Assembly (NCBI RefSeq): GCF_003285015.1
Contig: NZ_QMFB01000006.1
Span: 62,001 to 126,000, forward strand
From: Paenibacillus contaminans
Lineage (GTDB): Bacteria; Bacillota; Bacilli; Paenibacillales; NBRC-103111
DNA: 64,000 bases
Reading direction: 5' to 3'
The position numbers and the translations under genes are program-made. This document shows, piece after piece, positions 27,912-37,241 of this stretch. The notes beneath the pieces were generated by a model. The model made no database searches and was not told where the DNA came from. It worked only from the letters and a program-made list of their open reading frames with translations. Each line of letters starts with the position of its first letter. Position 1 is the first letter of the stretch.

Positions 27912-29645
27912 GTGAAATATCGCAGCAGTGAATGGTTCGAGAGCGACAATGCGGAGCTGGCTTTCCAGCACCGATCGGCTATGCGGGCCATGGGCCACAA
28001 TCCGGATACGTTTCTAGGGAAGCCGATTATCGGCATTTTCAATGCGTGGAACGACTTTAACAGCTGTAATTATCCGCACAAAGAGCTTGTCGAGTTCGTC
28101 AAACGCGGCGTGCTGCTTGCCGGCGGCTACCCGATCGAGCTCCATACGATATCAACCCCGTCGGATTTTATGAAGCCTTCCGACCTGCCGTACCGCAATT
28201 TGCTCTCCATGGATATCGAGGAAAGCATCCGGTCGCAGCCGATCGACGGCGTCGTCCTGCTTTGCGAATGCGACAAGACGGCTCCCGCCCAGCTGATGGG
28301 CGCGGCGAGCTGCAACCTGCCGGCGCTGCAGCTGGCGGCCGGACACCGTTCTTCGGGCAGCTTTCGCGGCAAAGAGGTCAATTACGGAACCGATTTATGG
28401 AAATATACGGATGATTACAAAGCCGGGCTACTTACGGATGAAGAATGGCAGGAGCTGGAGAAGTCGATCTCATGCGGTTTAGGCGGCTGCCCTGTAATGG
28501 GGACGGCTTCGACGATGAAAAGCATGTCCGAAATGCTCGGGATGATGCTCCCGGGCACTTCAAGCATTCCTGCGGACGATGCCCGGCGCAAAACGGCGGC
28601 AGAAGCAACCGGGTTCCGGATCGTCGAAATGGTCAAGGAGAACCTGACCCCTTCGCGGTTTATGACGGAAGAGGCGTTCGGCAATGCGATCAAGCTGCTT
28701 GCGGCGATCGGCGGCTCGACGAATGCTGCGATTCATCTTACCGCGATTGCGGGCAGACTGAATATCCGCATCCCGATCGAACGGTATGCCCGCGTTGCAG
28801 AGGGAGTTCCGCTGCTCGTGAATTTGCAGCCGAGCGGCCGGTACAGCATGGATGAGTTTTTCCGTGCGGGCGGACTAAGCCGGGTTATTCGCGAGCTGCT
28901 TCCTCATTTGGACGGGGATTGTCTTGCAGCAACCGGGTTAACGGTCGCGCAAACATACGGACAGGACCGCAAGGATTGGCCGGCGGAAACGGAGGTCATC
29001 GCGACGCTTGAGGCTCCGCTTAAGGAAAATGCCGGCTTGGCCGTACTCAAAGGCAATCTTGCTCCTCAAGGAGCGGTAATCAAAAAGTCGGCGGTATCCC
29101 CGCATTTATTCCGTCATCGCGGTCAAGCCGTCGTGTTTGAGGATTACGCCGACATGTTAAGCCGGATCGACAGCGAGGAGCTTGAGGTCGACGAAAGCAG
29201 CGTTCTTGTGCTCAAGCACTGCGGTCCTGTTGCGATGGGCATGCCGGAATGGGGCTCGATTCCGATTCCCGCCAAGCTGCTGAAGCAAGGCGTAAGGGAT
29301 ATGGTTCGTATAAGCGACGGGCGGATGAGCGGAACGAGCTATGGCGCGGTCGTTTTGCATGTTTCGCCGGAATCGGCGGTTGGCGGCCCGCTGTCGATCG
29401 TTCGCAACGGGGATTGGATTGAGCTCGATATCGAAGCGTCGACGATCAGCCTGCATGTAAGCGACGAAGAGATCGCCGAAAGACTGGCTGTATGGAGTCG
29501 TCCGCCATTGCGTCACAAGCGCGGCTATTTGCGTATGTTCGCTGACCATTCACTGCAGGCTCCCGAAGGCTGCGATCTCGATTTCTTGCGGCCGGATTCG
29601 GACGAGGAAGCTGTTTTCGTACCGCCGATCGTCGGGAGAGGATAA
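27912..29645 (+). CDS. IlvD/Edd-family dehydratase, probably for a sugar acid
   Basis: A 577-aa dehydratase. Three cysteines expected to hold a [2Fe-2S] cluster are visible in NSCNYPH, CECDKTAPA and CGLGGCPVMGTAST; the family regions IGGSTNAAIHL, SGRYSMDEFF and GRMSGTSYGAVVLHVSPE are present. The family includes dihydroxy-acid dehydratase, gluconate-6-phosphate dehydratase and L-arabinonate or D-xylonate dehydratases. Because it sits in a sugar-uptake operon and not beside branched-chain amino acid genes, I favour an aldonic acid substrate giving a 2-keto-3-deoxy acid. GTG 27912 follows AAAGGAG; the frame is open further upstream without support. Confidence 0.85.
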   Translation: MKYRSSEWFESDNAELAFQHRSAMRAMGHNPDTFLGKPIIGIFNAWNDFNSCNYPHKELVEFVKRGVLLAGGYPIELHTISTPSDFMKPSDLPYRNLLSMDIEESIRSQPIDGVVLLCECDKTAPAQLMGAASCNLPALQLAAGHRSSGSFRGKEVNYGTDLWKYTDDYKAGLLTDEEWQELEKSISCGLGGCPVMGTASTMKSMSEMLGMMLPGTSSIPADDARRKTAAEATGFRIVEMVKENLTPSRFMTEEAFGNAIKLLAAIGGSTNAAIHLTAIAGRLNIRIPIERYARVAEGVPLLVNLQPSGRYSMDEFFRAGGLSRVIRELLPHLDGDCLAATGLTVAQTYGQDRKDWPAETEVIATLEAPLKENAGLAVLKGNLAPQGAVIKKSAVSPHLFRHRGQAVVFEDYADMLSRIDSEELEVDESSVLVLKHCGPVAMGMPEWGSIPIPAKLLKQGVRDMVRISDGRMSGTSYGAVVLHVSPESAVGGPLSIVRNGDWIELDIEASTISLHVSDEEIAERLAVWSRPPLRHKRGYLRMFADHSLQAPEGCDLDFLRPDSDEEAVFVPPIVGRG

Positions 29646-29800
29646 CGCCGGTTTGGCGAGAAGCAATATTCGGCGATGCGAGTAATACGGGCTTTGCGCT
29701 CGATGTGGACAACAGGAAGAGGACGGCAAGAGGGACATTGGCAAATACATCGAGCTAAGGAATACAAAACGATGGCATTATGCGAAAAGAGGATGAATAT

Positions 29801-30985
29801 ATGCCCTTCCAGCTTCCGCAATTGAATGTAAACCGGATCGTCCGGGACACCTTGGAGCTCGTACGCATCGAAAGTATAACGGGAAATACGAATGAGATCG
29901 CCAAACGTTACCATGACATGCTGAGGGAAGCGGGATGTCAGGTACAGCAATACGAATGGATAAAGGATAATCCGACTTTGGTTGCGACTTACGGAGATGA
30001 CTCCGGAGGTCCTGTGATCTTGTTCAACGGCCATATGGACGTCGTTCCCATTCCGCATGAACCGGCTGAGGTTCGTGACGGGCGTATTTACGGCAGAGGC
30101 GCTTGCGATATGAAAGGCTCGCTCGCTTGCGTGCTGGAGGTCGTCCGGGCCATGCGGCAATCGGAGGACCGGTTTACCGGAAAGCTTATCATCGTAGCGA
30201 ACAGCCTGCACGAAAGTCCCGGCGGGAGGGGCGAGGACCTGGTCGCTTTGACGGATAACGTCAAGCTTGAAGCCGATGCGGCAATCGTCATGGAGGGGGC
30301 TACGCGGGATTGTACGATCGCCCAGCTCGGTTCCGCGACATTCCTCATTACGATCAAGCGGGAGGGCGAGCCCTCTCACCAGCTTTTCTCCCCGCCAGGC
30401 GCTGCGCATCCCATCGAGGTGGCGTCGGAAGCGGTTCGTATGCTGAGAGAACGCAATGCCGAGCTCGAGAAGGAGTGGATCGAAGATATCGGCCATGCTT
30501 CTTATTTTATCGGGTCGATGCACAGCGGCCAGTTCTATAATCAGCTGCCGAACCGGGCCGTTCTGGAAGGGGTCAGACGTTACCGGCCGGAGCAGAACTT
30601 TGCCGAAGTGGAGGATGAGCTTAGACTGTTGCTTGATGCGCTTGCTTCGCGATTCGGCGTCGAAATCGACCTTGATATGCGCAAGGTGAGGGACGGCTAT
30701 CGGCTCGATTCCGCGAATCCGGCTATATCGGCTTTGCAGCGGGCGGTCCGTGAGGCGCGAGGCATCGAGCTGCCGCTCGCCGGCAAGAAGGTTGTCACCG
30801 ACGCCGGAATACTGGCCAGAGCGATGAACATTCCTGTGTTATGTCATGGCCCGGACCAAAGTACGGCGCACGGCGAAGTCGAATACGTCGAAATTCGCGA
30901 GCTGGAGCTGGCGGCTCAAGCGTATTTGCAATTTATTCGGGAGCTTGTCGAGACCGGCGGCAGCAGCAGCAGAAACGCCAGTTAG
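29801..30985 (+). CDS. M20-family metallopeptidase or amidohydrolase (ArgE/DapE type)
   Basis: A 394-aa zinc-dependent hydrolase. Metal-site motifs are GHMDVVP (His, Asp), GRGACDMKGS (bridging Asp), a variant catalytic segment HESPGGRGED, and near the end GPDQSTAHGEVEYV (His). The family removes N-acyl groups or splits peptides in the cytoplasm. The catalytic Glu-rich motif differs from the usual DEE-G, so the substrate may be unusual; deacylation of an N-acylated sugar-derived compound would fit the operon. ATG 29801 follows AAGAGGA; the longest frame starts 21 bp earlier. A terminator follows at 31030. Confidence 0.82.
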   Translation: MPFQLPQLNVNRIVRDTLELVRIESITGNTNEIAKRYHDMLREAGCQVQQYEWIKDNPTLVATYGDDSGGPVILFNGHMDVVPIPHEPAEVRDGRIYGRGACDMKGSLACVLEVVRAMRQSEDRFTGKLIIVANSLHESPGGRGEDLVALTDNVKLEADAAIVMEGATRDCTIAQLGSATFLITIKREGEPSHQLFSPPGAAHPIEVASEAVRMLRERNAELEKEWIEDIGHASYFIGSMHSGQFYNQLPNRAVLEGVRRYRPEQNFAEVEDELRLLLDALASRFGVEIDLDMRKVRDGYRLDSANPAISALQRAVREARGIELPLAGKKVVTDAGILARAMNIPVLCHGPDQSTAHGEVEYVEIRELELAAQAYLQFIRELVETGGSSSRNAS

Positions 30986-31029
30986 CTTAAATAACGTTTT
31001 GCGAAGAGAGCGTTCAAACGGAAGGTAAA

Positions 31030-31070
31030 ACAGACTTAGCGGGATGTATCCGCTAGGTCTGTTTGGATTT
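31030..31070 (+). terminator. Terminator after the catabolic operon
   Basis: ACAGACTTAGCGG and CCGCTAGGTCTGT make a 13-bp stem with one G-U pair and a 7-base loop, followed by a broken T-run (TTTGGATTTT). Confidence 0.7.
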
Positions 31071-31226
31071 TCCGGAAAGGTTAAAATTTTTGCGGTAGAG
31101 GCTGAGAATTATCGATTATGTCAAGAAAAGAGCATTTCGGATTATTGAATTAAAGATTATGATGAGGCTAGCATACTCCAGCTATCGAATCCACCATCGT
31201 TACCTATACAAACGGAGGGATAACGG

Positions 31227-33584
31227 ATGTTAAACAGATGGCCGCTTTTCAGGCGCAGCCGCAATTATTACTTCAGGCTAATGACGTTCACGCTGCTTGT
31301 TACGCTGCTGCCGATCATGCTGCTTAGTTTTCTGTACTACCGGAATACGATGGCCGCAATCAAGCTGGAGCTTCATACGGCCAACTCGAACTATCTGAAC
31401 CAGACGGCGACGGCGGTGGAAATCATCGTCAACCAAATCGGCAAAAGCGTCGAACAGCTGACGATGGACAGTTCGTTGCGCGCCTTTGAAAATTTTCCTC
31501 AGGGACACTATTACGAGCATATTTCCGGGACATTGAAGGATGAGGATTTAACCGGATTGGAACGGTATATTTCCAGCAAGCAAAAGGTATGGAATATGCT
31601 GGATAATATGAAGTCATCCAATGAATATATCCATTCGGTTCAATTGATCGACCGGGCCAAGGAAATCGTGCTGTCTTCGGTCGATTATCCGGAAGAGCAG
31701 CCCGGCGAGCCTGTAAAGATGCGGCTCCCCGAGCAGGTTATGACGTATCCTTATTTTATGGATATTCAGAACGTCAAGCAGCGAAACGGCAGTCAGAGGC
31801 AAATATTGCCGCTTATTTACCAATCGCCGAGCATGAAAAACGTTGTAATCGTAAACCTCGATGTCCGGAAGCTGTACGACAATGTGATCAAAAAGCTGGA
31901 AAATCAAGCCGGGAGGCAGTTCTTCATTTTGTCGGCTGAAAATAAGCTGATCGTTTCCGATGGTTTATCGGACGAATACGGGCGGATCGGTGACGAGCTG
32001 ATGTCGCGGAAAAAAACGGACGCTCCCGGGGTAGGGCCGGCCGTGCTCGACGAAGAGGGGAAAAACCGGCTCATTCTGTACAAGACGTCGTCGGCTCTTG
32101 GCTGGACATTTGTCGCTACGGTCAATTTGAACCGGCTTTACGATAATGTCTCCAGTCTTCGGGGGCTGTTGCTGATGGAATCGTTCATTTTGGTAGCCGT
32201 TGCAGCGGGGTTGGCCTTCATGACGAGCCGGAGCATGTACTTGCCCGTTTTTCGGCTTCTGACCTACATTCGCAACATCAGCCAGAGTGAAAAGGGAAGG
32301 CCGGACGAGATGCGGCCGCTCGACGAATTCAAGCTGATTCAGTCGAGCTTCGAGGAAGCGATCGCAGATAGAAGAAGCTTGCAGTCGCGGCTGAAGGAGA
32401 GCTTGCCGGCCTACCGGGAAAAGTTTCTCGTCTCGCTCGTCAGAGGTGACAAGTACGACAAAGAGGAAACGGTCGAACGGATGGCGTTTCTTGGCATCGA
32501 TTTCTGCCTGGAGCAAATTGTTCTGCTGAACGTTTATTACGAGCAGCCGGGAAGCGCCGGCCGCGATTTTGCGAATGACAACCTGAATAAGCTGCGGATG
32601 AAAGACGAGCTTGAACGATGCTTCGCATTGAAGCGTCATGTCATTGTAGTGGAGATGGCGAATGATTTATTCACTGTTCTAATGAACTGGGAAGAGGAGC
32701 GGATGGCGGATATTTTCGCATTGGCGGAAGCCGCTCAGGAAGAGATCAAGTTGTCGCTCGGCATTCACAGCCTCATGGGCATAGGAAGGTTTTGCAGCGA
32801 TGCGAACGGATTAAAGAGAGCTTTCGAGGAGGCGGAAGAAGCGGTGCGCTGCCGCAATATCGCAGGTGCCGGTGCAGTCGTCTACATCGAGGATGTCCGG
32901 TTGGAGGGGACGCCGGCCTTGTATTATCCCAAGGAAAAAGAAACGACGCTGAACCGATTCATTAAAAACGGCGATGCCCTCAATGCCAAGCGGATGCTGG
33001 CGGAGTTCGTCGCCGATCTGAAATCGCAGCAGGCGTGTCTGCATTTTCATCAAGTGCAAAGGGTATTCGTGCAGCTGCTTGCCAGCTTCATGGAAACGGC
33101 AGACCAGCTGCGCTTCGATCTGGAAGCGGCCATGCAGACCAAGACGAATTTGTACGGGGTGCTGCTGCAAAAAAGAAATATGAACGAAACGTTCAGCTGG
33201 CTGGAGGAAGTCATTCAATTTTTGTGCGACAGGATAGACAGCGCTTTTCGCACGAAGAGCAGAACGTACGTAGAAGAAGCGATCCGGCTGATCGAGCGGC
33301 ATTACGCCGACGAGCTGTCGCTGACGTGGGTAGCCGACCGGCTTCAATTGAATCCTTCTTACTTAAGCCGAATGTTCAAGGAAAAGCAGGGAATCGGCTT
33401 TATGGAATACGTGACGATCGTACGGATCGAGAAAAGCAAACAGATGCTGCTGGAAACCGGCATGAAGGTAAAGGATATTTGCGATCGTCTCGGCTATACG
33501 AAAGTGAATTCCTTTATTCGGATTTTCAAGCAGTTGACCGGCAAAACGCCCGGCGAATACCGGAAATCGTATGAGGAGAAGTGA
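31227..33584 (+). CDS. Membrane-anchored AraC-family regulator of the third importer
   Basis: A 785-aa protein with an N-terminal helix (LMTFTLLVTLLPIMLLSFLYY), an extracytoplasmic Cache-like sensor to about residue 300, a second helix (LLLMESFILVAVAAGLAF), a long cytoplasmic linker and C-terminal AraC helices (LSLTWVADRLQLNPSYLSRMFK; KVKDICDRLGYTKVNSFIRIFK). It shares architecture with the regulator at 6.8 kb but is clearly diverged. The ribosome site GGAGGG precedes ATG 31227. It should control the binding-protein and permease genes that follow. A short hairpin with a T-run lies right after the stop. Confidence 0.9.
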   Translation: MLNRWPLFRRSRNYYFRLMTFTLLVTLLPIMLLSFLYYRNTMAAIKLELHTANSNYLNQTATAVEIIVNQIGKSVEQLTMDSSLRAFENFPQGHYYEHISGTLKDEDLTGLERYISSKQKVWNMLDNMKSSNEYIHSVQLIDRAKEIVLSSVDYPEEQPGEPVKMRLPEQVMTYPYFMDIQNVKQRNGSQRQILPLIYQSPSMKNVVIVNLDVRKLYDNVIKKLENQAGRQFFILSAENKLIVSDGLSDEYGRIGDELMSRKKTDAPGVGPAVLDEEGKNRLILYKTSSALGWTFVATVNLNRLYDNVSSLRGLLLMESFILVAVAAGLAFMTSRSMYLPVFRLLTYIRNISQSEKGRPDEMRPLDEFKLIQSSFEEAIADRRSLQSRLKESLPAYREKFLVSLVRGDKYDKEETVERMAFLGIDFCLEQIVLLNVYYEQPGSAGRDFANDNLNKLRMKDELERCFALKRHVIVVEMANDLFTVLMNWEEERMADIFALAEAAQEEIKLSLGIHSLMGIGRFCSDANGLKRAFEEAEEAVRCRNIAGAGAVVYIEDVRLEGTPALYYPKEKETTLNRFIKNGDALNAKRMLAEFVADLKSQQACLHFHQVQRVFVQLLASFMETADQLRFDLEAAMQTKTNLYGVLLQKRNMNETFSWLEEVIQFLCDRIDSAFRTKSRTYVEEAIRLIERHYADELSLTWVADRLQLNPSYLSRMFKEKQGIGFMEYVTIVRIEKSKQMLLETGMKVKDICDRLGYTKVNSFIRIFKQLTGKTPGEYRKSYEEK

Positions 33585-33601
33585 AGCGCTGCGCTTTTTT
33601 T
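33584..33601 (+). terminator. Short terminator right after the second AraC-type regulator
   Basis: AAGCG and CGCTT pair around a 3-base loop immediately after the stop codon and lead into a T-run. The stem is only five base pairs, so termination may be partial. Confidence 0.45.
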
Positions 33602-33732
33602 GACAAATCATCCTCCGATATTGACTTCTTCCGCGATGTCAAAACATGAGTGTTTCAAAGTTTTTTCGGGCGATATAGCATGGGGGCATCAGTTCAAAAA
33701 AAACTGAAATCGGATCACATGGAGGTCGTTTT

Positions 33733-35301
33733 GTGTACAAGATGAGAAAGGGCTTGGCGGTAACTGCGGCGGTTTGTCTCCTGCCGGTGACCCTATTCGG
33801 CTGTTCCTCGGGCGGTAAAGACGGAAGCTCTTCCCCGGCATCGGCGACAGGAGAACAGACAACCGGGAAGACGAATGATACGGGAAAGTCCAAGGAGCCG
33901 GAGAAGGTGTACATTTATGCAAGCGGTGCCATGAGCAACGCTTCGAAGCTGAGCAAGCCGGAGGATTACGAGCTGGTCCGAAAAACGATTATCGAAAAGT
34001 CCGGAATCGAGATCGTGCCCATCATCCCGCCCAAAGGGCAGGAGGCGGAAAAGCTTAATCTGCTCCTCGCCTCGAACGAGCCGCTTGATATTTTTATGGG
34101 GGATACGATCAATTACCGGACGAACGGAGCGATTCAGCCGGTCGGCGAGCTGCTCGACAAATATGGGGCGAATGTCAAAAAGCTTTGGCCGCAGGAGTGG
34201 GGGGATTCGTGGAAAGCTTTGACCGATAAAGACGGGAAAATATGGGGTGTTCCCAGCGTTCCCGGACTGGCGATGAAAGCGGCCTTCGTGAGGTCGGATT
34301 GGATGAACGAACTCAAGCTGCAGCTGCCGACAACGTTCGATGAATATGAAGCTGTTTTGAAAGCGCTTAAAGAAAGGGATCCGGCCGGCAACGGACAAAC
34401 GATCCCGATGATAACCAACCTTGTCGGATTGAATTTGGGTCTCGCCGCAGGATTCATGGGTGTCGGCTACGGACCTTTCGTCGATACGGACGGCAAGGTC
34501 AAGCCGCCGGTTATGCATCCCGGTTACAAGCAATTTATCGAGAAAATGGCCGATTGGTACAAGAAAGGTTACATCTATAAAGAATCGTTCGCCTTAAATA
34601 CGGAGCGCATTCGCGAGCTTGTCAAGCAAAACCGCGTCGGAACCGCTGTAGTGCACGATACGATCGTGCTTGCCGTTCAGCACGAGCTGCAGAAAAATGT
34701 GCCTGCGGCTGAATATAAAGTGGCCGGCGAATTGAAAGGTCCGCTCGGCAGCGTCATGACAATGACGGATGCTTCAAGCACCGGCTGGGTAGTCAGCAAA
34801 AAGTCGCAAAATCCGGAAGCTGCGATGCGGCTGCTCGATTGGATCAACGCCGATATCGAAAACTTTTTTCTGCTGTACGCCGGCATTAAAGACCGAAATT
34901 GGAAATATGTCGACGAGAAAAATCGGGTGATCGAGAATTTAAACCAGGACTACGTAGGGGAATTTCTCGTCGGGGATACATTCGCTTATACCGTCCAATA
35001 TGCGATGAGCGATCCGGCGGCGAAACCGGAATTCGACTATCTGGGTCAATACAGCGGCGATACGACCCGTTCCAAAAAAACGGCGGTGTCGAATGTAACG
35101 TTCAAGTTCGACCAGAAGGAAATCGCCGATAAGCTTCCCAACCGGGCAGACCTGGAGCGAATGATCGACGAAGAAATCGTCAAGTTCATTATGGGAGCGC
35201 GGCCGATGGACGGTTACGACAAATTTTTGCAGGAACTGAACGGAGCAGGTCTTGCGAAATGGATCGACGTATACACCGAACAGTACAACAAATTTAAATA
35301 G
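33733..35301 (+). CDS. ABC importer solute-binding lipoprotein (third importer)
   Basis: A 522-aa lipoprotein with lipobox LFGC (Cys24) and a Ser/Gly/Thr-rich linker. Family elements include NLLLASNEPLDIFMGDTINY and a WPQEWGDSWKALTDKDGKIWGVPS stretch seen as separate blocks. The start is GTG 33733 with GGAGGT six bases upstream; ATG 33742 would be 15 bases away. Because the importer operon ends with a sialidase-fold gene, its ligand may be a sialic-acid-like or other acidic glycan fragment. This link is inferred from neighbourhood only. Confidence 0.9.
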   Translation: MYKMRKGLAVTAAVCLLPVTLFGCSSGGKDGSSSPASATGEQTTGKTNDTGKSKEPEKVYIYASGAMSNASKLSKPEDYELVRKTIIEKSGIEIVPIIPPKGQEAEKLNLLLASNEPLDIFMGDTINYRTNGAIQPVGELLDKYGANVKKLWPQEWGDSWKALTDKDGKIWGVPSVPGLAMKAAFVRSDWMNELKLQLPTTFDEYEAVLKALKERDPAGNGQTIPMITNLVGLNLGLAAGFMGVGYGPFVDTDGKVKPPVMHPGYKQFIEKMADWYKKGYIYKESFALNTERIRELVKQNRVGTAVVHDTIVLAVQHELQKNVPAAEYKVAGELKGPLGSVMTMTDASSTGWVVSKKSQNPEAAMRLLDWINADIENFFLLYAGIKDRNWKYVDEKNRVIENLNQDYVGEFLVGDTFAYTVQYAMSDPAAKPEFDYLGQYSGDTTRSKKTAVSNVTFKFDQKEIADKLPNRADLERMIDEEIVKFIMGARPMDGYDKFLQELNGAGLAKWIDVYTEQYNKFK

Positions 35302-35330
35302 TTATGGAAACGAATGCGAGGAGGAACAGG

Positions 35331-36299
35331 TTGAAAGCGCAGGCGGAAAACATCCCGCATGGAACGGGAACGTTAGGAAGCAAACGGAACGTCAGGCTGA
35401 CGTTATTGAAGAAAAATAAGCTCTTCTACTGGCTGCTGCTGCCCGGAACCATATACTTTCTCATCTTTCACTACATCCCGCTGTACGGGGTTGTCATCGC
35501 TTTTAAGGATGTGACTCCCTTCGACGGATTTGAAGGTATCTTTACGAGCGAGTGGGTAGGATTGAAGCATTTCGAGAATTTCGTCAATTCGTATTATTTC
35601 TGGAACATTATGCGCAATACGGTGCTGATCAGCCTGTACCGGCTTCTGTTCGGCTTTCCTGCACCGATTATTCTTGCGTTACTGATCAACGAGGTTCGCA
35701 TCGAGGCGTTTAAGCGGATCGTGCAGACGATATCGTATTTGCCGCACTTTCTGTCCATGGTCATCGTTGCCGGACTCGTCACGACACTCCTTACGACCGA
35801 TGGAGGCATCGTCAACGTTTTTTTACAGAAGCTCGGCTTTGATTCGATATTTTTCCTCGGCGACAAGTCGTACTTCCGGTCGGTGCTTGTCGTCTCCGGC
35901 ATCTGGAAGGAGGTCGGATGGGGGACGATCATTTACCTCGCGGCTATCGCCGGCATCGACCCGCAGCTGTATGAGGCCGCTGTCGTCGACGGAGCCGGCA
36001 GGTTCAAGCAAATGTGGCATATAACGCTGCCGGGCATCATGTTTATCGTCGTCATCATGTTCATATTCGCAGTAGGAGGGCTTCTGAACGCCGGTTTCGA
36101 GCAAATATTGCTGCTTTATTCGCCTACCGTTTACGATGTGGGCGATATCATCGATACGTTCGTGTACCGGAGAGGCTTGCTCGAGATGCAGTATTCGTTC
36201 GCTGCGGCTGTCGGCTTGTTCAAATCTGTTATCGCACTTGTGCTTATCATAGGAACGAATTATATCGCGAAAAAACTCGGTCACGACGGCATATGGTAG
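35331..36299 (+). CDS. ABC importer permease, LplB type (third importer)
   Basis: A 322-aa permease, six predicted helices, with FYWLLLPGTIYFLIFHYIPLYG and EAA loop YEAAVVDGAGRFKQMWHITLPG. TTG 35331 is preferred because GAGGAGGAA stands six bases upstream, while ATG 35304 has no ribosome site. It is followed 11 bp later by its partner permease. Confidence 0.9.
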   Translation: MKAQAENIPHGTGTLGSKRNVRLTLLKKNKLFYWLLLPGTIYFLIFHYIPLYGVVIAFKDVTPFDGFEGIFTSEWVGLKHFENFVNSYYFWNIMRNTVLISLYRLLFGFPAPIILALLINEVRIEAFKRIVQTISYLPHFLSMVIVAGLVTTLLTTDGGIVNVFLQKLGFDSIFFLGDKSYFRSVLVVSGIWKEVGWGTIIYLAAIAGIDPQLYEAAVVDGAGRFKQMWHITLPGIMFIVVIMFIFAVGGLLNAGFEQILLLYSPTVYDVGDIIDTFVYRRGLLEMQYSFAAAVGLFKSVIALVLIIGTNYIAKKLGHDGIW

Positions 36300-36310
36300 A
36301 GGTGACGGCA

Positions 36311-37201
36311 ATGAGGACAAAGAAATTTCGCTTGGGCGTATCCATGTTTCAGCTTGTCAATTATTTTGGATTAACGATGCTTTCGTTGTTGTTTATCGTG
36401 CCGTTCATCGTTGTCATGACGACTTCACTCGTCAGCGAGGCGGAGCTGATCCGCAGGGGCAGCTTTATCTTGTTCCCCGAGAAATTCGATTTCGCCGCAT
36501 ACAAGCTGCTGCTCGGTAACGGTTCGATCATTTACAATGCATACGGCATAACGCTGCTGCGGGTTTGTATAGGCACCTTCTTGAATCTTGTTTTTACGGC
36601 GATGATGGCCTATGCTTTGGCCCGCAAACAGCTGCCATACCGCAACGTATTTGTAACGCTCGTTTTTGTGACGATGCTTTTCGAAGGGGGAATCGTCCCC
36701 AGCTATCTGTTGATAAAAGGCTTGCACCTGCTTAATTCGTTCTGGGCGCTGGTGCTGCCGGGATTGATAAGCGCCTGGAATTTGCTGATCATGCGGCATT
36801 TCTTTACCCAGCTTCCGAATGAGCTCGAGGAGTCCGCAACGATCGACGGAGCTTCGCCGCTTACCATTTTGCTGCGTATCGTTCTGCCGCTCAGCCTGCC
36901 CATGATCGCAACGATCGGCTTGTTTTACGCCGTCTATCATTGGAACGCTTGGTTCGATGCGACGATTTTTATTAACGATTTGAATAAAATGCCTCTTCAA
37001 GTCATTCTGCGGCGCATTATCCTTTCCATGTCCAGCGAAGACATCAACAAGAGTATGATCGCCGCCATGCATGAGCGGCCGACCGCACAGAGCATGAAGG
37101 CTGCGGCGATTATCGTGACGACGCTGCCGATCTTATTCGTCTACCCGTTTCTGCAGAAGCATTTTGTCAAAGGCGTGATGATTGGGTCGATCAAAGGATA
37201 A
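36311..37201 (+). CDS. ABC importer permease, YtcP type (third importer)
   Basis: A 296-aa YtcP-type permease with EAA loop EESATIDGASPLTILLRIVLPL and ending PFLQKHFVKGVMIGSIKG. Start ATG 36311 has GAGGTGA upstream; the open frame runs much further upstream, but only as a shadow of the preceding permease gene. A sialidase-fold gene follows after 40 bp. Confidence 0.92.
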   Translation: MRTKKFRLGVSMFQLVNYFGLTMLSLLFIVPFIVVMTTSLVSEAELIRRGSFILFPEKFDFAAYKLLLGNGSIIYNAYGITLLRVCIGTFLNLVFTAMMAYALARKQLPYRNVFVTLVFVTMLFEGGIVPSYLLIKGLHLLNSFWALVLPGLISAWNLLIMRHFFTQLPNELEESATIDGASPLTILLRIVLPLSLPMIATIGLFYAVYHWNAWFDATIFINDLNKMPLQVILRRIILSMSSEDINKSMIAAMHERPTAQSMKAAAIIVTTLPILFVYPFLQKHFVKGVMIGSIKG

Positions 37202-37241
37202 TGCACGATAAAAATTCATGATCCGGGTAGGAGGAAATGCA

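Noticed and set aside
36014..36310. Upstream extension of the third YtcP-type permease by 99 codons.
   Set aside because: The extension overlaps the previous permease gene in another frame and lacks a signal or helix pattern; ATG 36311 has a good ribosome site.
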